Below, in pieces: positions 1-6,003 of a stretch of 9,582 nucleotides of DNA. Below the pieces are notes generated by a model. The model was given only the letters and a program-made list of their open reading frames with translations, made no database searches and had not been told where the DNA came from. Within the stretch, counting starts at the first letter, position 1; each line of letters starts with the position of its first letter. Source of the DNA: Ruminococcaceae bacterium UBA1320 (GTDB lineage Bacteria > Bacillota > Clostridia > Oscillospirales > Ethanoligenentaceae); assembly GCA_002306975.1 (NCBI GenBank), contig DBTI01000078.1, forward strand, positions 1 through 9,582. The letters run 5' to 3'. The translations under genes and the position numbers were made by a program.

Positions 1-477
1 ACCGGCTGAAGAAAACTCATTGACTATTTGCGTATCCACATTGCCGATCGGCTCAACACGCACACTGATTTGGGGGCCTAGCCCTGTAAAGATCTGCCCG
101 CCTATAACGGTTCCTAAAGGAACGGAAATATCTTTAGGATCAATCGCGTTTAGCTCTTTCACCGCTTCATTCGTTATTTCATATTTCAGCGTGTCAATTT
201 GCAAAGTGTCGGACTTGACCGCCGTAATGTCGCCGCCGCTGTCTTTTTCTAAAATCATCAGCTTGTCATAGCCTACGTCATTTCCCTTGAGAACCTTTTC
301 GACAGCGCTATTTATTGTCTGTGTGGCTATGTTCTTTGTGTTGTTTACAGCCATTGTTTTTATAACCGGCATAAGCCTTATTGTGAATATAGTGTATAAC
401 ACAATGCAAAGAATCAATATGAATACAAGGAAAAAAAGCAAACGGTTTTTAGGGTTTCTTCTACGAAAACGCCTCAT
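1..477 (-). CDS. yunB: Sporulation protein YunB, N-terminal part (cut by window edge)
   Basis: Reading the minus strand from an ATG at 477 gives 159 open codons that run off the left edge, so the C-terminus is missing. The protein starts with an Arg-rich stretch (MRRFRRRNPKNR), then one membrane segment at about residues 13-35, then a soluble domain that would face out of the cytoplasm. The segment PLGTVIGGQIFTGLGPQISV, followed by VRVEPIGNV and NEFSSAG, matches the conserved core of the YunB family. In Bacillus subtilis yunB belongs to the sigma-E (mother-cell) regulon and is needed for efficient sporulation; its biochemical role is unknown to me. The start is fixed by AGGAGG about 7 bases upstream, and the Arg/Lys-rich N-terminus followed by a membrane helix is what the family shows. 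It is divergent from fabV across a 250-base gap. Nothing looks broken in the visible part. Confidence 0.9.
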   Translation of the reverse strand, partial: MRRFRRRNPKNRLLFFLVFILILCIVLYTIFTIRLMPVIKTMAVNNTKNIATQTINSAVEKVLKGNDVGYDKLMILEKDSGGDITAVKSDTLQIDTLKYEITNEAVKELNAIDPKDISVPLGTVIGGQIFTGLGPQISVRVEPIGNVDTQIVNEFSSAG

Positions 478-536
478 ATCAGCCTCCTGCAATATGCCGC
501 ACAAAAGCGCACAGGTTTCACATTATTCCTTGTTTG

Positions 537-544
537 AGTATATG
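537..544 (-). promoter_or_regulatory. Possible sigma-E -10 element for yunB
   Basis: The minus strand reads CATATACT, seven of eight positions of the Bacillus sigma-E -10 consensus CATACA(A/C)T, about 60 bases before the yunB start. The expected -35 about 14 bases further upstream is poor (GTAACAA-like). Sigma-E control is known for yunB in Bacillus, which is why I looked; the sequence support alone is weak. Confidence 0.25.
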
Positions 545-624
545 AAAAGCAAGGCGTTTTTGTTACACATTTTCCGATTATTTTTAGTAACTCGTGAGGA
601 GTGGTACGCTTATCGCGTCCCAAG

Positions 625-653
625 TTGAAGAAATCCGCATAATCATGTATAAT
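625..653 (+). promoter_or_regulatory. Sigma-A-type promoter of fabV
   Basis: TTGAAG (625-630) and a perfect TATAAT (648-653) are separated by exactly 17 bases. Transcription would start near 660, leaving a leader of about 70 bases before fabV. This is the best vegetative promoter in the window and implies that fabV is expressed in growing cells, unlike the divergent sporulation gene. Confidence 0.7.
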
Positions 654-671
654 ATTAAAATTGACGTTTGG

Positions 672-699
672 CGTGAGTGAACCGTTAATTCTGCTCACG
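672..699 (+). promoter_or_regulatory. Inverted repeat in the fabV leader
   Basis: CGTGAG (672-677) and CTCACG (694-699) form a 6-base-pair dyad just downstream of the predicted transcription start. A second small dyad overlaps it, CGTTA (683-687) with TAACG (700-704). It could be an operator or a leader hairpin. It does not resemble the FapR or FabT operator consensus that I know, so no regulator is proposed. Confidence 0.3.
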
Positions 700-727
700 T
701 AACGATAAAATTGAGGAGGTCTCATTC

Positions 728-1912
728 ATGGTAGTTGAACCTAAAATCAGAGGATTTATTTGCACAACAGCGCACCCCGAAGGCTGCGCGCAAAATGTGG
801 CGAACCAAGTCGCATATGTTAAAAGCAAAAAAGAGATTAAAGGGACACGCCGCGCACTCATCATCGGCTCTTCAACCGGTTATGGCCTTTCAACCCGCAT
901 CGCCGCCGCCTTTGGCTGCGGAGCGGACACAATCGGCGTCGCTTTTGAAAGACCGGCCGCAGGCTCCCGCACGGCGACAGCAGGCTGGTATAACACCGCG
1001 GCTTTTCAGAAGCTTGCCTCACGCGAAGGCTTTTACGCAAAAAGCATTATGGGCGATGCTTTTTCGGATGAGACTAAACAGAAAACAATTGACCTTATCA
1101 AAAAAGATTTGGGCAGTGTTGACCTTGTCGTTTACAGCCTTGCCGCGCCACGGCGCACTACGCCGGACGGCGTAACTTATTCATCGGTAATCAAGCCTAT
1201 CGGCTCGGATTATACAAGCAAAACCATAGACATGCGCACACACGCGCTCGCTACAGCGAGCGTTGAAGCGGCAACAGAAGCAGAGATAGAAGGCACCATC
1301 AAGGTTATGGGCGGCGAAGACTGGCAGCTTTGGATAAAGGCGCTTTCAGACGCCGGTGTACTTGACAAAGGCGCAATTACTCTTGCCTATTCCTACATCG
1401 GTCCAAAAGTAACACATGCTATTTATACCGAAGGGACAATCGGCCGTGCCAAAAAAGATGTCGAAGATTCGGCAAATAAAATTAACGGCATGCTCACTGC
1501 AATCTGTGGCAAAGCTTATGTCGCTGTAAATAAGGCGGTCGTGACACAGGCAAGCTCGGCGATCCCTGCCGTGCCGCTTTACACCTCTATCGTTTTCAAG
1601 GTCATGAAGGAAAAAGGCATTCATGAGGACTGCATTGAGCAGATGCAGCGCATGCTTGCCGAAAAAATCTATGTTTCCTCCCCTGCCACTGACGAATGCG
1701 GCAGATTAAGGCTCGACGATCTTGAGATGCGGGACGATGTGCAGCAGGAGGTTTCAAGGGTTTGGGATATTGTAAACGACGGGAATTTGTCTAAAGTCAC
1801 CGACCTTGACGGATATTGGAGCGATTTTTACCGGCTTTTCGGCTTCGGAGTTGACAAAGTTGACTATGCCGCAGATGTTGATATCGAAACCGAGATAGCT
1901 GATCTTGTGTGA
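728..1912 (+). CDS. fabV: Trans-2-enoyl-CoA/ACP reductase, FabV/TER family
   Basis: This 394-residue protein has the usual FabV/TER length (about 395-400). It reduces the trans-2 double bond of enoyl-ACP or enoyl-CoA with NAD(P)H, the last step of each fatty acid elongation cycle or the crotonyl-CoA to butyryl-CoA step of fermentation. Family marks are the start VVEPKIRGFICTTAHPEGC, the nucleotide-binding loop GSSTGYGLSTR (residues 47-57), the AFERP segment (72-76), SLAAPRR and the C-terminal LFGFGVDKVDY. The catalytic Tyr-X8-Lys pair is Tyr233 and Lys242 in IYTEGTIGRAKK, the FabV spacing (Tyr235/Lys244 in Burkholderia). Glu74 at the end of the second strand fits NADH preference, which is an inference. 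The start is set by GAGGAGG eight bases upstream. The gene is monocistronic, with its own promoter and a terminator. Whether it serves lipid synthesis or energy metabolism cannot be told from the sequence. Confidence 0.95.
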   Translation: MVVEPKIRGFICTTAHPEGCAQNVANQVAYVKSKKEIKGTRRALIIGSSTGYGLSTRIAAAFGCGADTIGVAFERPAAGSRTATAGWYNTAAFQKLASREGFYAKSIMGDAFSDETKQKTIDLIKKDLGSVDLVVYSLAAPRRTTPDGVTYSSVIKPIGSDYTSKTIDMRTHALATASVEAATEAEIEGTIKVMGGEDWQLWIKALSDAGVLDKGAITLAYSYIGPKVTHAIYTEGTIGRAKKDVEDSANKINGMLTAICGKAYVAVNKAVVTQASSAIPAVPLYTSIVFKVMKEKGIHEDCIEQMQRMLAEKIYVSSPATDECGRLRLDDLEMRDDVQQEVSRVWDIVNDGNLSKVTDLDGYWSDFYRLFGFGVDKVDYAADVDIETEIADLV

Positions 1913-1969
1913 ATTTGCTATAGGTTTTATGTCTTTATTTCCTTTTCTAAAAATATAGTTGCTATAGGC

Positions 1970-2001
1970 AAAAAAATCTCCGCAGTTGCGGAGATTTTTT
2001 T
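1970..2001. terminator. Bidirectional rho-independent terminator
   Basis: A perfect stem pairs TCTCCGCA (1977-1984) with TGCGGAGA (1987-1994). Seven A lie on the left and seven T on the right, so it works on both strands. It ends fabV (58 bases after its stop) on the plus strand and the corrinoid-protein transcript (about 19 bases after its stop) on the minus strand. Confidence 0.93.
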
Positions 2002-2019
2002 ATATGCTATTAAATTTAT

Positions 2020-2655
2020 TTAGTTGGTTAAGAAGTTAACCGCGACTTCTGAGGCCGATGCCGCGTCAGGCGTATATGAGTCGGCACCTATCTCATCACA
2101 AAACTGCTGTGTTACCGGCGCGCCGCCTATCATTATCTTTATATTTTGCCGCTGTCCCGCGCCTTTAAAAGTTTCGACTACTTCTCCCATTACGCCCATT
2201 GTGGTTGTTAAGAGCGCCGAGCAGGCAACAACACCGCAATGTTCATTAACAGCGGTTTCAAGAAACTTTTGCGGGGAAACATCCGTTCCGAGGTCGATTA
2301 CCTCTATACCCTTGCCCTCCATCATGATTTTGACAAGGTTCTTGCCGATGTCGTGCATGTCGCCTTTTACTGTTCCTAGGCAAACACGACCGACAGATTT
2401 CGCGCCGCTTGAAGCAAGCAGAGGCTTTAAAATTTCCGTACCGGCGTTCATTGCGCGTGCGGCTATCATAACCTCTGGCACATAAACCTCGTTGTTTTTA
2501 AATTTTACACCGATAATGTTCATGCCTTCAATAAGGCCTTTATCAAGGATCTCTTGCGCCGGATGACCCTCGCCTATCGCTTGCGTGACATATTGTACAA
2601 CAAGCTTTGCCCTGCCCTTTTGCAGGCTCTGTGATATATCTTCAAAAACGCTCAT
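2020..2655 (-). CDS. Corrinoid (cobalamin-binding) protein of the MtaC/MtbC/MttC type
   Basis: The 211-residue protein has the two-domain layout of corrinoid methyl carriers. A helical cap domain covers about residues 1-85 (IGEGHPAQEILDKGLIEGMN, then VYVPEVMIAARAM), and a B12-binding Rossmann-like domain covers about 88-208. The cobalt-ligand motif GDMHDIGKNLV puts the lower axial histidine at His101, with Asp99 and Gly104. The other B12 signatures are Ser146-Ala-Leu148, IGGAPV (176-181) and GADSYTPDA (190-198). Such proteins carry a methyl group from a substrate-specific methyltransferase (methanol, methylamines, betaines, aryl methyl ethers) to a second methyltransferase. Neither methyltransferase nor a corrinoid-reactivating protein is in the window, so the substrate is unknown. 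It lies 40 bases after the SLOG gene on the same strand with no terminator between, so they are probably cotranscribed. The ribosome binding site is weak (a G-run about 11 bases upstream). Confidence 0.9.
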   Translation of the reverse strand: MSVFEDISQSLQKGRAKLVVQYVTQAIGEGHPAQEILDKGLIEGMNIIGVKFKNNEVYVPEVMIAARAMNAGTEILKPLLASSGAKSVGRVCLGTVKGDMHDIGKNLVKIMMEGKGIEVIDLGTDVSPQKFLETAVNEHCGVVACSALLTTTMGVMGEVVETFKGAGQRQNIKIMIGGAPVTQQFCDEIGADSYTPDAASASEVAVNFLTN

Positions 2656-2695
2656 TAAAAGTTAACCCCCGCTTTAGTTGTCTTTACTTTTCACT

Positions 2696-3082
2696 TTAAT
2701 CTTTTTTCTCTTGTTTATTACTTTTGCAGATAAAATGCTGGGCATTGAGCAAAAATATTCTAAATGGCTTACGCCGTTTTATGCAGCACCCAATCGCGTG
2801 GCGCGTGCCTTTTGAATAACCGTTCCAAAAAGCGAGCACACAATCAGCTTTATCGACGATCTCACTGTTTCTTACAAGCGGTGCAAGCCTGCCGTATTTT
2901 GAATAATTCGGGCGACAGCAGGTATACTTTAATCCAAGCTGTTTTGCCGCCTTTTTTGCAAGAAAATCGACGCCTCCCGCACCGCCCGAAACAATCTCGG
3001 AACACCCGGCAGGCAACTGCTGCAAAATCATTTCATAAGCGTCGTGGTTCGCGTTGCGAGAACCAATTACAGCTACTTTCAT
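2696..3082 (-). CDS. Small SLOG-fold (YspA/YpsA-like) nucleotide-binding protein
   Basis: I take the ATG at 3082, giving 128 residues. An upstream in-frame ATG at 3124 overlaps the likely -10 box, whereas 3082 follows a GGCGGTGAG ribosome binding site. The protein looks like a single SLOG (Rossmann-like) domain: first strand MKVAVIGSRN (residues 1-10), the glycine-rich phosphate loop VSGGAGGVDFLA (31-42), RPNYSKYGRLAPLVRN (57-72) with the conserved Arg-Asn pair, VDKADCVLAFW (77-86), and SKGTRHAI (90-97), which usually closes the ligand pocket. This pattern is that of small stand-alone SLOG proteins annotated as DUF2493-like. SLOG domains bind nucleotides or nucleotide-derived ligands, but I know of no proven role for this subgroup. 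The C-terminal tail after residue 112 is Lys/Asn-rich and probably disordered. It heads a probable two-gene transcript with the corrinoid protein. Confidence 0.8.
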   Translation of the reverse strand: MKVAVIGSRNANHDAYEMILQQLPAGCSEIVSGGAGGVDFLAKKAAKQLGLKYTCCRPNYSKYGRLAPLVRNSEIVDKADCVLAFWNGYSKGTRHAIGCCIKRRKPFRIFLLNAQHFICKSNKQEKKD

Positions 3083-3122
3083 ATGCTCACCGCCTTTTTT
3101 CAATTTTGCCTTAGATAGACAC

Positions 3123-3128
3123 ATTATA
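3123..3128 (-). promoter_or_regulatory. -10 box for the SLOG/corrinoid transcript
   Basis: The minus strand has a perfect TATAAT 41 bases before the SLOG start. The region where the -35 should be is only a T-rich run (3146-3151), so the promoter is half supported. Confidence 0.4.
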
Positions 3129-3205
3129 TAGTAACATTCAGTTCTAAAAAAGTAAATAAATTTGAATCATATTATTTATATTTTTTCTCTTACCTCTTTA
3201 TATTC

Positions 3206-3235
3206 ATTTTATGCGTGATATTGATTTTATGCGTG
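3206..3235 (+). repeat. Tandem 12-base direct repeat, 18-base period
   Basis: ATTTTATGCGTG occurs at 3206-3217 and again at 3224-3235. It lies in the 393-base gap between the divergent SLOG and spoIVB genes. Two identical boxes spaced by less than two helix turns could be a regulator site, but may also be chance in AT-rich DNA. Confidence 0.4.
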
Positions 3236-3302
3236 TGTTACTCAATTGTATACAAAATTGGAACTGGTATTATAGCATTTACAAAATTTAAGGGAAATCG
3301 TT

Positions 3303-3334
3303 TGTTACCCCAGTCCCCTGCGGTGAAGGTAACA
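3303..3334 (+). promoter_or_regulatory. Inverted repeat upstream of spoIVB
   Basis: TGTTACC (3303-3309) pairs with GGTAACA (3328-3334) around an 18-base GC-rich loop, standing out in an otherwise AT-rich gap. No T-run follows, so it is not a standard terminator; an operator or leader hairpin is possible. I could not find a convincing sigma-F or sigma-G promoter for spoIVB in the rest of this gap (3335-3460). Confidence 0.35.
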
Positions 3335-3475
3335 TTCTGCTTTCTCATCAGCTTATAATTGCAATAATTTACAAATTGAGCACATTTTACTTTTCATAAT
3401 CGTTCACTTTAGAGGTAAATTAAGTTTGCGGATGTTATTGATTTTTGCAAATGTTCCGCAATCTGGAGGTGCCCC

Positions 3476-4729
3476 ATGAAAAGTTTTGAATACGCAATGA
3501 AAAAGATTGTCAGATTTACAGCGGCTATTTGCGGAGCTACTGCTATTACTGTTCTTTCAGCGGGTTTTGTTATCGCTAAAAATATTCCCGATAATGTTTC
3601 GGTAGTGGAGGGAAGGCAGCTATCTTTTAACAGCAGTCTGCCTATAAAAATTGAGGCTAATGGTTCTAACTGCATTCAGGCGGATGAAATTGCGAAATCA
3701 GGCTTCCATTATTCTGATGAGGTCAAGCTTTTCGGCACTGTGCCGATAAAAAATGTAAATGTTACTGTCGTCAAGGAAAGCTATGTAATACCCTGCGGCT
3801 GCACCTTTGGCGTTAAATTTTATACTGACGGCGTTGTTGTTGTGGGTATGACTGATGTTGATACGAAAGATGGCCCGCAAAATCCCGCGTATAACGCGGG
3901 AATCCGCGCCGGAGATGTTATTATGGCGATAAACGGCAAAACCGTCAGCACAAACGATGACGTTTCCAATATATTTTCCGGAAGTGGCGGGAAATTGCTC
4001 GATATAAGCCTTAAACGGGGGAACGTAGGTTTTTCTGTTTCTTTTAAACCGGAAAAGTCAGAAAGCGACGGATTGTACAAAGCCGGGCTTTGGGTAAGAG
4101 ACAGCACGGCCGGCATCGGCACAATCACCTTTTACGACCCGAAAAACTATATTTTCGGTGGACTTGGGCACGGTATATGCGATGTAGACACCGGAAAAAT
4201 TATGCCGCTTATGACCGGTGACGTCGTAAAGGTCAACATGACCGGCATTGTTAAAGGCACAAAAGGTCAGCCTGGTGAGCTTCAAGGTATTCTTGATGAT
4301 AAAAATTGGGGCAGTCTTTATTCCAACACCGAAACAGGAGTGTATGGAGTTTTAAACAGCGTGGAGGTTGGGAAAGCCATTCCTGTTGCCATGCCACAGG
4401 AAATAAAAGAAGGGCCTGCCGAAATTATAGCGACAATTGACAGCACCGGCGCAAAAAAATACTCAGTTGATATCGAAAAAGTTGACTTCAGTGACAATAC
4501 GCCGACTAAAAACATGATTATACGGGTTACCGACAATACTTTGATTCAAAAGACCGGCGGTATCGTGCAAGGTATGAGCGGCTGCCCTATTATTCAAAAC
4601 GGTCACCTTGTCGGTGCTGTAACTCATGTTTTTGTCAACGATCCGCAAAAAGGATATGGTATCTTTGCAGAAAATATGATAAATACATCCAAAACCCTTG
4701 AAATTGGTAATGCAAAAGATGTATCATAA
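3476..4729 (+). CDS. spoIVB: SpoIVB serine peptidase (S55), sporulation signalling protease
   Basis: The 417-residue protein matches SpoIVB in length (426 in Bacillus subtilis) and layout. One membrane anchor lies at about residues 8-34, a PDZ domain at about 103-190 (NPAYNAGIRAGDVIMAINGK), and the S55 peptidase domain at about 205-410. The catalytic triad is complete: His232 in GGLGHGI, Asp353 in RVTDNTL and Ser368 in QGMSGCPI. The Asp-Ser spacing of 15 equals that of the Bacillus enzyme (Asp363, Ser378), and VGAVTHVFVNDPQKGYGI follows as expected. In spore formers SpoIVB is made in the forespore, is secreted into the intermembrane space and cleaves SpoIVFA to trigger pro-sigma-K processing; it also has a second role in spore formation. 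Whether this organism uses the sigma-K checkpoint is not visible here. The start has GGAGG six bases upstream. It directly precedes spo0A, the classical order. The residue after Gly369 is Cys370 where Bacillus has Ser. Confidence 0.96.
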   Translation: MKSFEYAMKKIVRFTAAICGATAITVLSAGFVIAKNIPDNVSVVEGRQLSFNSSLPIKIEANGSNCIQADEIAKSGFHYSDEVKLFGTVPIKNVNVTVVKESYVIPCGCTFGVKFYTDGVVVVGMTDVDTKDGPQNPAYNAGIRAGDVIMAINGKTVSTNDDVSNIFSGSGGKLLDISLKRGNVGFSVSFKPEKSESDGLYKAGLWVRDSTAGIGTITFYDPKNYIFGGLGHGICDVDTGKIMPLMTGDVVKVNMTGIVKGTKGQPGELQGILDDKNWGSLYSNTETGVYGVLNSVEVGKAIPVAMPQEIKEGPAEIIATIDSTGAKKYSVDIEKVDFSDNTPTKNMIIRVTDNTLIQKTGGIVQGMSGCPIIQNGHLVGAVTHVFVNDPQKGYGIFAENMINTSKTLEIGNAKDVS

Positions 4730-4818
4730 TAGTGTATAAATCATTCACTTCTCAAATAGGTAAAAACATTTGATTAAAACGATTTAATTTGACGATATTT
4801 CCATTTAAAATTGAACAC

Positions 4819-4847
4819 GCGGCGCAGATTAAATAATCCTGCGCCGC
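4819..4847 (+). terminator. GC-rich hairpin between spoIVB and spo0A
   Basis: GCGGCGCAG (4819-4827) pairs perfectly with CTGCGCCGC (4839-4847) over an 11-base AT-rich loop. It lies 90 bases after the spoIVB stop in very AT-rich DNA, so the hairpin should be stable. Only a short T-run follows (GTTTAG), so it may be a weak terminator or a protective 3' end rather than a standard rho-independent terminator. It suggests that spo0A is transcribed separately from spoIVB. Confidence 0.6.
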
Positions 4848-4979
4848 AGTTTAGAAATATAAATTGTCATATTATGTATAATAATATCGTTTTTAAAGGA
4901 ATGATTTTTATAAAATCTACTTTTGTTTTACATAATAAATAAATATGCAAAAATAATTTAAAAAATATGAAAAAACCTA

Positions 4980-5008
4980 TTGCAATATTTTCCATTTTAT
5001 GGTAAATT
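4980..5008 (+). promoter_or_regulatory. Likely sigma-A promoter of spo0A
   Basis: TTGCAA (4980-4985) and TAAATT (5003-5008) are 17 bases apart, with TGG just before the -10 box (an extended -10). The start would be near 5015, giving a leader of about 30 bases. A perfect TATAAT at 4877-4882 lacks a good -35. I found no clear sigma-H promoter (GAAT-type -10) and no exact 0A box (TGTCGAA) in the 318-base gap; TTTGACGAT near 4788 is only a loose match. Confidence 0.45.
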
Positions 5009-5047
5009 AATAGCAGATTTAAATACATTTTGTTTGGAGGTTATAAT

Positions 5048-5833
5048 ATGGAAAGCAAACTCAAAATTCTTGTGGCAGATAACAGCGCGGAGATGGGTCA
5101 GGTTTGCGCAGCTACTTTGCGTTCTTACGGTATGAACGTAACTACCGCGTCAAAGGACGGTCAGGAGGTTCTTGACAACATAAACCGCGAACAGCCTGAT
5201 GTTGTCCTTATGAACGCGTTTATGACACGAATTGACGCAATAGGCGTACTTAATTCTTTAAAAAGTATGAACCTTGCAAAAAGACCGATTGTAATTGTCA
5301 TGTCTACTTACAACAATGGCGTAATCAGCTCACAGATAATGGAGGCAGGCGCTTCATATTTTATTCCAATGCCGTTTGACCACGACCTGCTTGCCGAGCG
5401 CATTAATCAGCTTGCAGGAATCAGCAATGCGGAAAGGCAGCCTTTTCTTGGGCAAAATGCGATCCAGTTCAACAACATGCAGGATGTTGAACTTATCGTT
5501 ACCAAGATTTTTCACCAAATCGGTGTGCCCGCTCACATAAAAGGCTATCATTATCTGCGTGAAGCCATTATGCTCGCCATTCAGAATATTGACATTATTA
5601 ACTCAATAACAAAACAGCTTTATCCAACTGTTGCGAAAAAATATCAGACAACTTCCTCACGTGTCGAAAGAGCGATTCGCCACGCTATTGAAGTTGCATG
5701 GGATAGAGGCGACGTAGACACTCTTAATTCATACTTCGGTTATACAATACACAACAGCCGCGGTAAGCCGACCAACTCGGAATTCATCGCCATGATAGCA
5801 GACAAGCTTAGGCTGCAGCTGCATATAAGCTGA
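5048..5833 (+). CDS. spo0A: Spo0A sporulation master regulator with a degenerate receiver domain
   Basis: I take the ATG at 5048 (261 residues), because GGAGG ends seven bases upstream; an in-frame ATG at 5030 lies ahead of that site. The C-terminal half (about 146-261) is classical Spo0A_C: FHQIGVPAHIKGYHYLREA, then the recognition helix TTSSRVERAIRHAIEVAW (201-218), then KPTNSEFIAMIADKLRL. It should bind 0A boxes normally. The N-terminal receiver (about 1-124) keeps the fold and GASYF but not the chemistry. The acidic pocket is Asp11-Asn12 instead of Asp-Asp, the phosphoacceptor site is Asn56 (AAC codon, in PDVVLMNAFM), the switch residue is Ser86 instead of Thr, and Met108 replaces the invariant Lys before Pro-Phe. 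The Pro and Gly of the usual DIIMPHLDG loop are also changed (Thr60, Ala64). Canonical Spo0A is activated by phosphorylation of Asp56; this one very probably cannot be. The gene follows spoIVB, the normal position. It could instead be a diverged paralogue. Confidence 0.95.
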   Translation: MESKLKILVADNSAEMGQVCAATLRSYGMNVTTASKDGQEVLDNINREQPDVVLMNAFMTRIDAIGVLNSLKSMNLAKRPIVIVMSTYNNGVISSQIMEAGASYFIPMPFDHDLLAERINQLAGISNAERQPFLGQNAIQFNNMQDVELIVTKIFHQIGVPAHIKGYHYLREAIMLAIQNIDIINSITKQLYPTVAKKYQTTSSRVERAIRHAIEVAWDRGDVDTLNSYFGYTIHNSRGKPTNSEFIAMIADKLRLQLHIS

Positions 5834-5944
5834 GGAGGCTGTTAAGCGGCTGATCTGCTGGGTTTATGGGTATTTAGTGTACAGGCTTTCGTGCCAATGA
5901 ATAACTGCATTCTTAAATGAAAAATTATCTTTTAGCAATAATAT

Positions 5945-5997
5945 TACAGGGCAGACAGGCTTTTCGGAATGCTTCCGAAAGGTCCGTTTTCCCTGTA
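5945..5997. other. Nested inverted repeats between spo0A and the chemotaxis gene
   Basis: An outer stem TACAGGG (5945-5951) with CCCTGTA (5991-5997) encloses a perfect hairpin TTTCGGAA (5962-5969), loop TGC, TTCCGAAA (5973-5980). It lies between two convergent genes, 112 bases after the spo0A stop and 7 bases after the chemotaxis gene stop. A transcription-ending role for both genes is the simplest reading, although neither strand has a strong T-run. The motif ACAGGCTTTCG at 5881-5891 is nearly repeated inside it at 5955-5966. Confidence 0.55.
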
Positions 5998-6003
5998 TAG
6001 GAA

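Noticed and set aside
296..304. 0A box TGTCGAAAA on the minus strand
   Set aside because: It is a good match to the Spo0A site but lies inside the yunB coding region, away from any promoter, so it is probably coincidence.
735..1175. 146-codon open frame overlapping fabV on the plus strand
   Set aside because: It is a shadow frame of fabV with Ala/Arg/Lys-biased composition and no recognisable domain or ribosome binding site.
2024..2485. Plus-strand open frame opposite the corrinoid protein
   Set aside because: The sense frame has all B12-binding motifs; the antisense frame has no known domain.
3083..3124. Longer start of the SLOG gene at 3124
   Set aside because: The extra 14 residues precede the domain's first strand, contain the translated ribosome binding site, and the ATG overlaps the TATAAT box; 3082 is a better start.
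5030..5047. Upstream ATG at 5030 as the spo0A start
   Set aside because: It lies before the GGAGG at 5036-5040, which is well spaced for the ATG at 5048; the latter also gives the usual Spo0A N-terminus and numbering (residue 56).
5945..5997. Cyclic di-GMP (GEMM) riboswitch, considered because of the CCGAAAGG-like segment near a chemotaxis gene
   Set aside because: The conserved GEMM elements around the binding core are absent, and the element lies at the 3' end of the gene, not in a leader.
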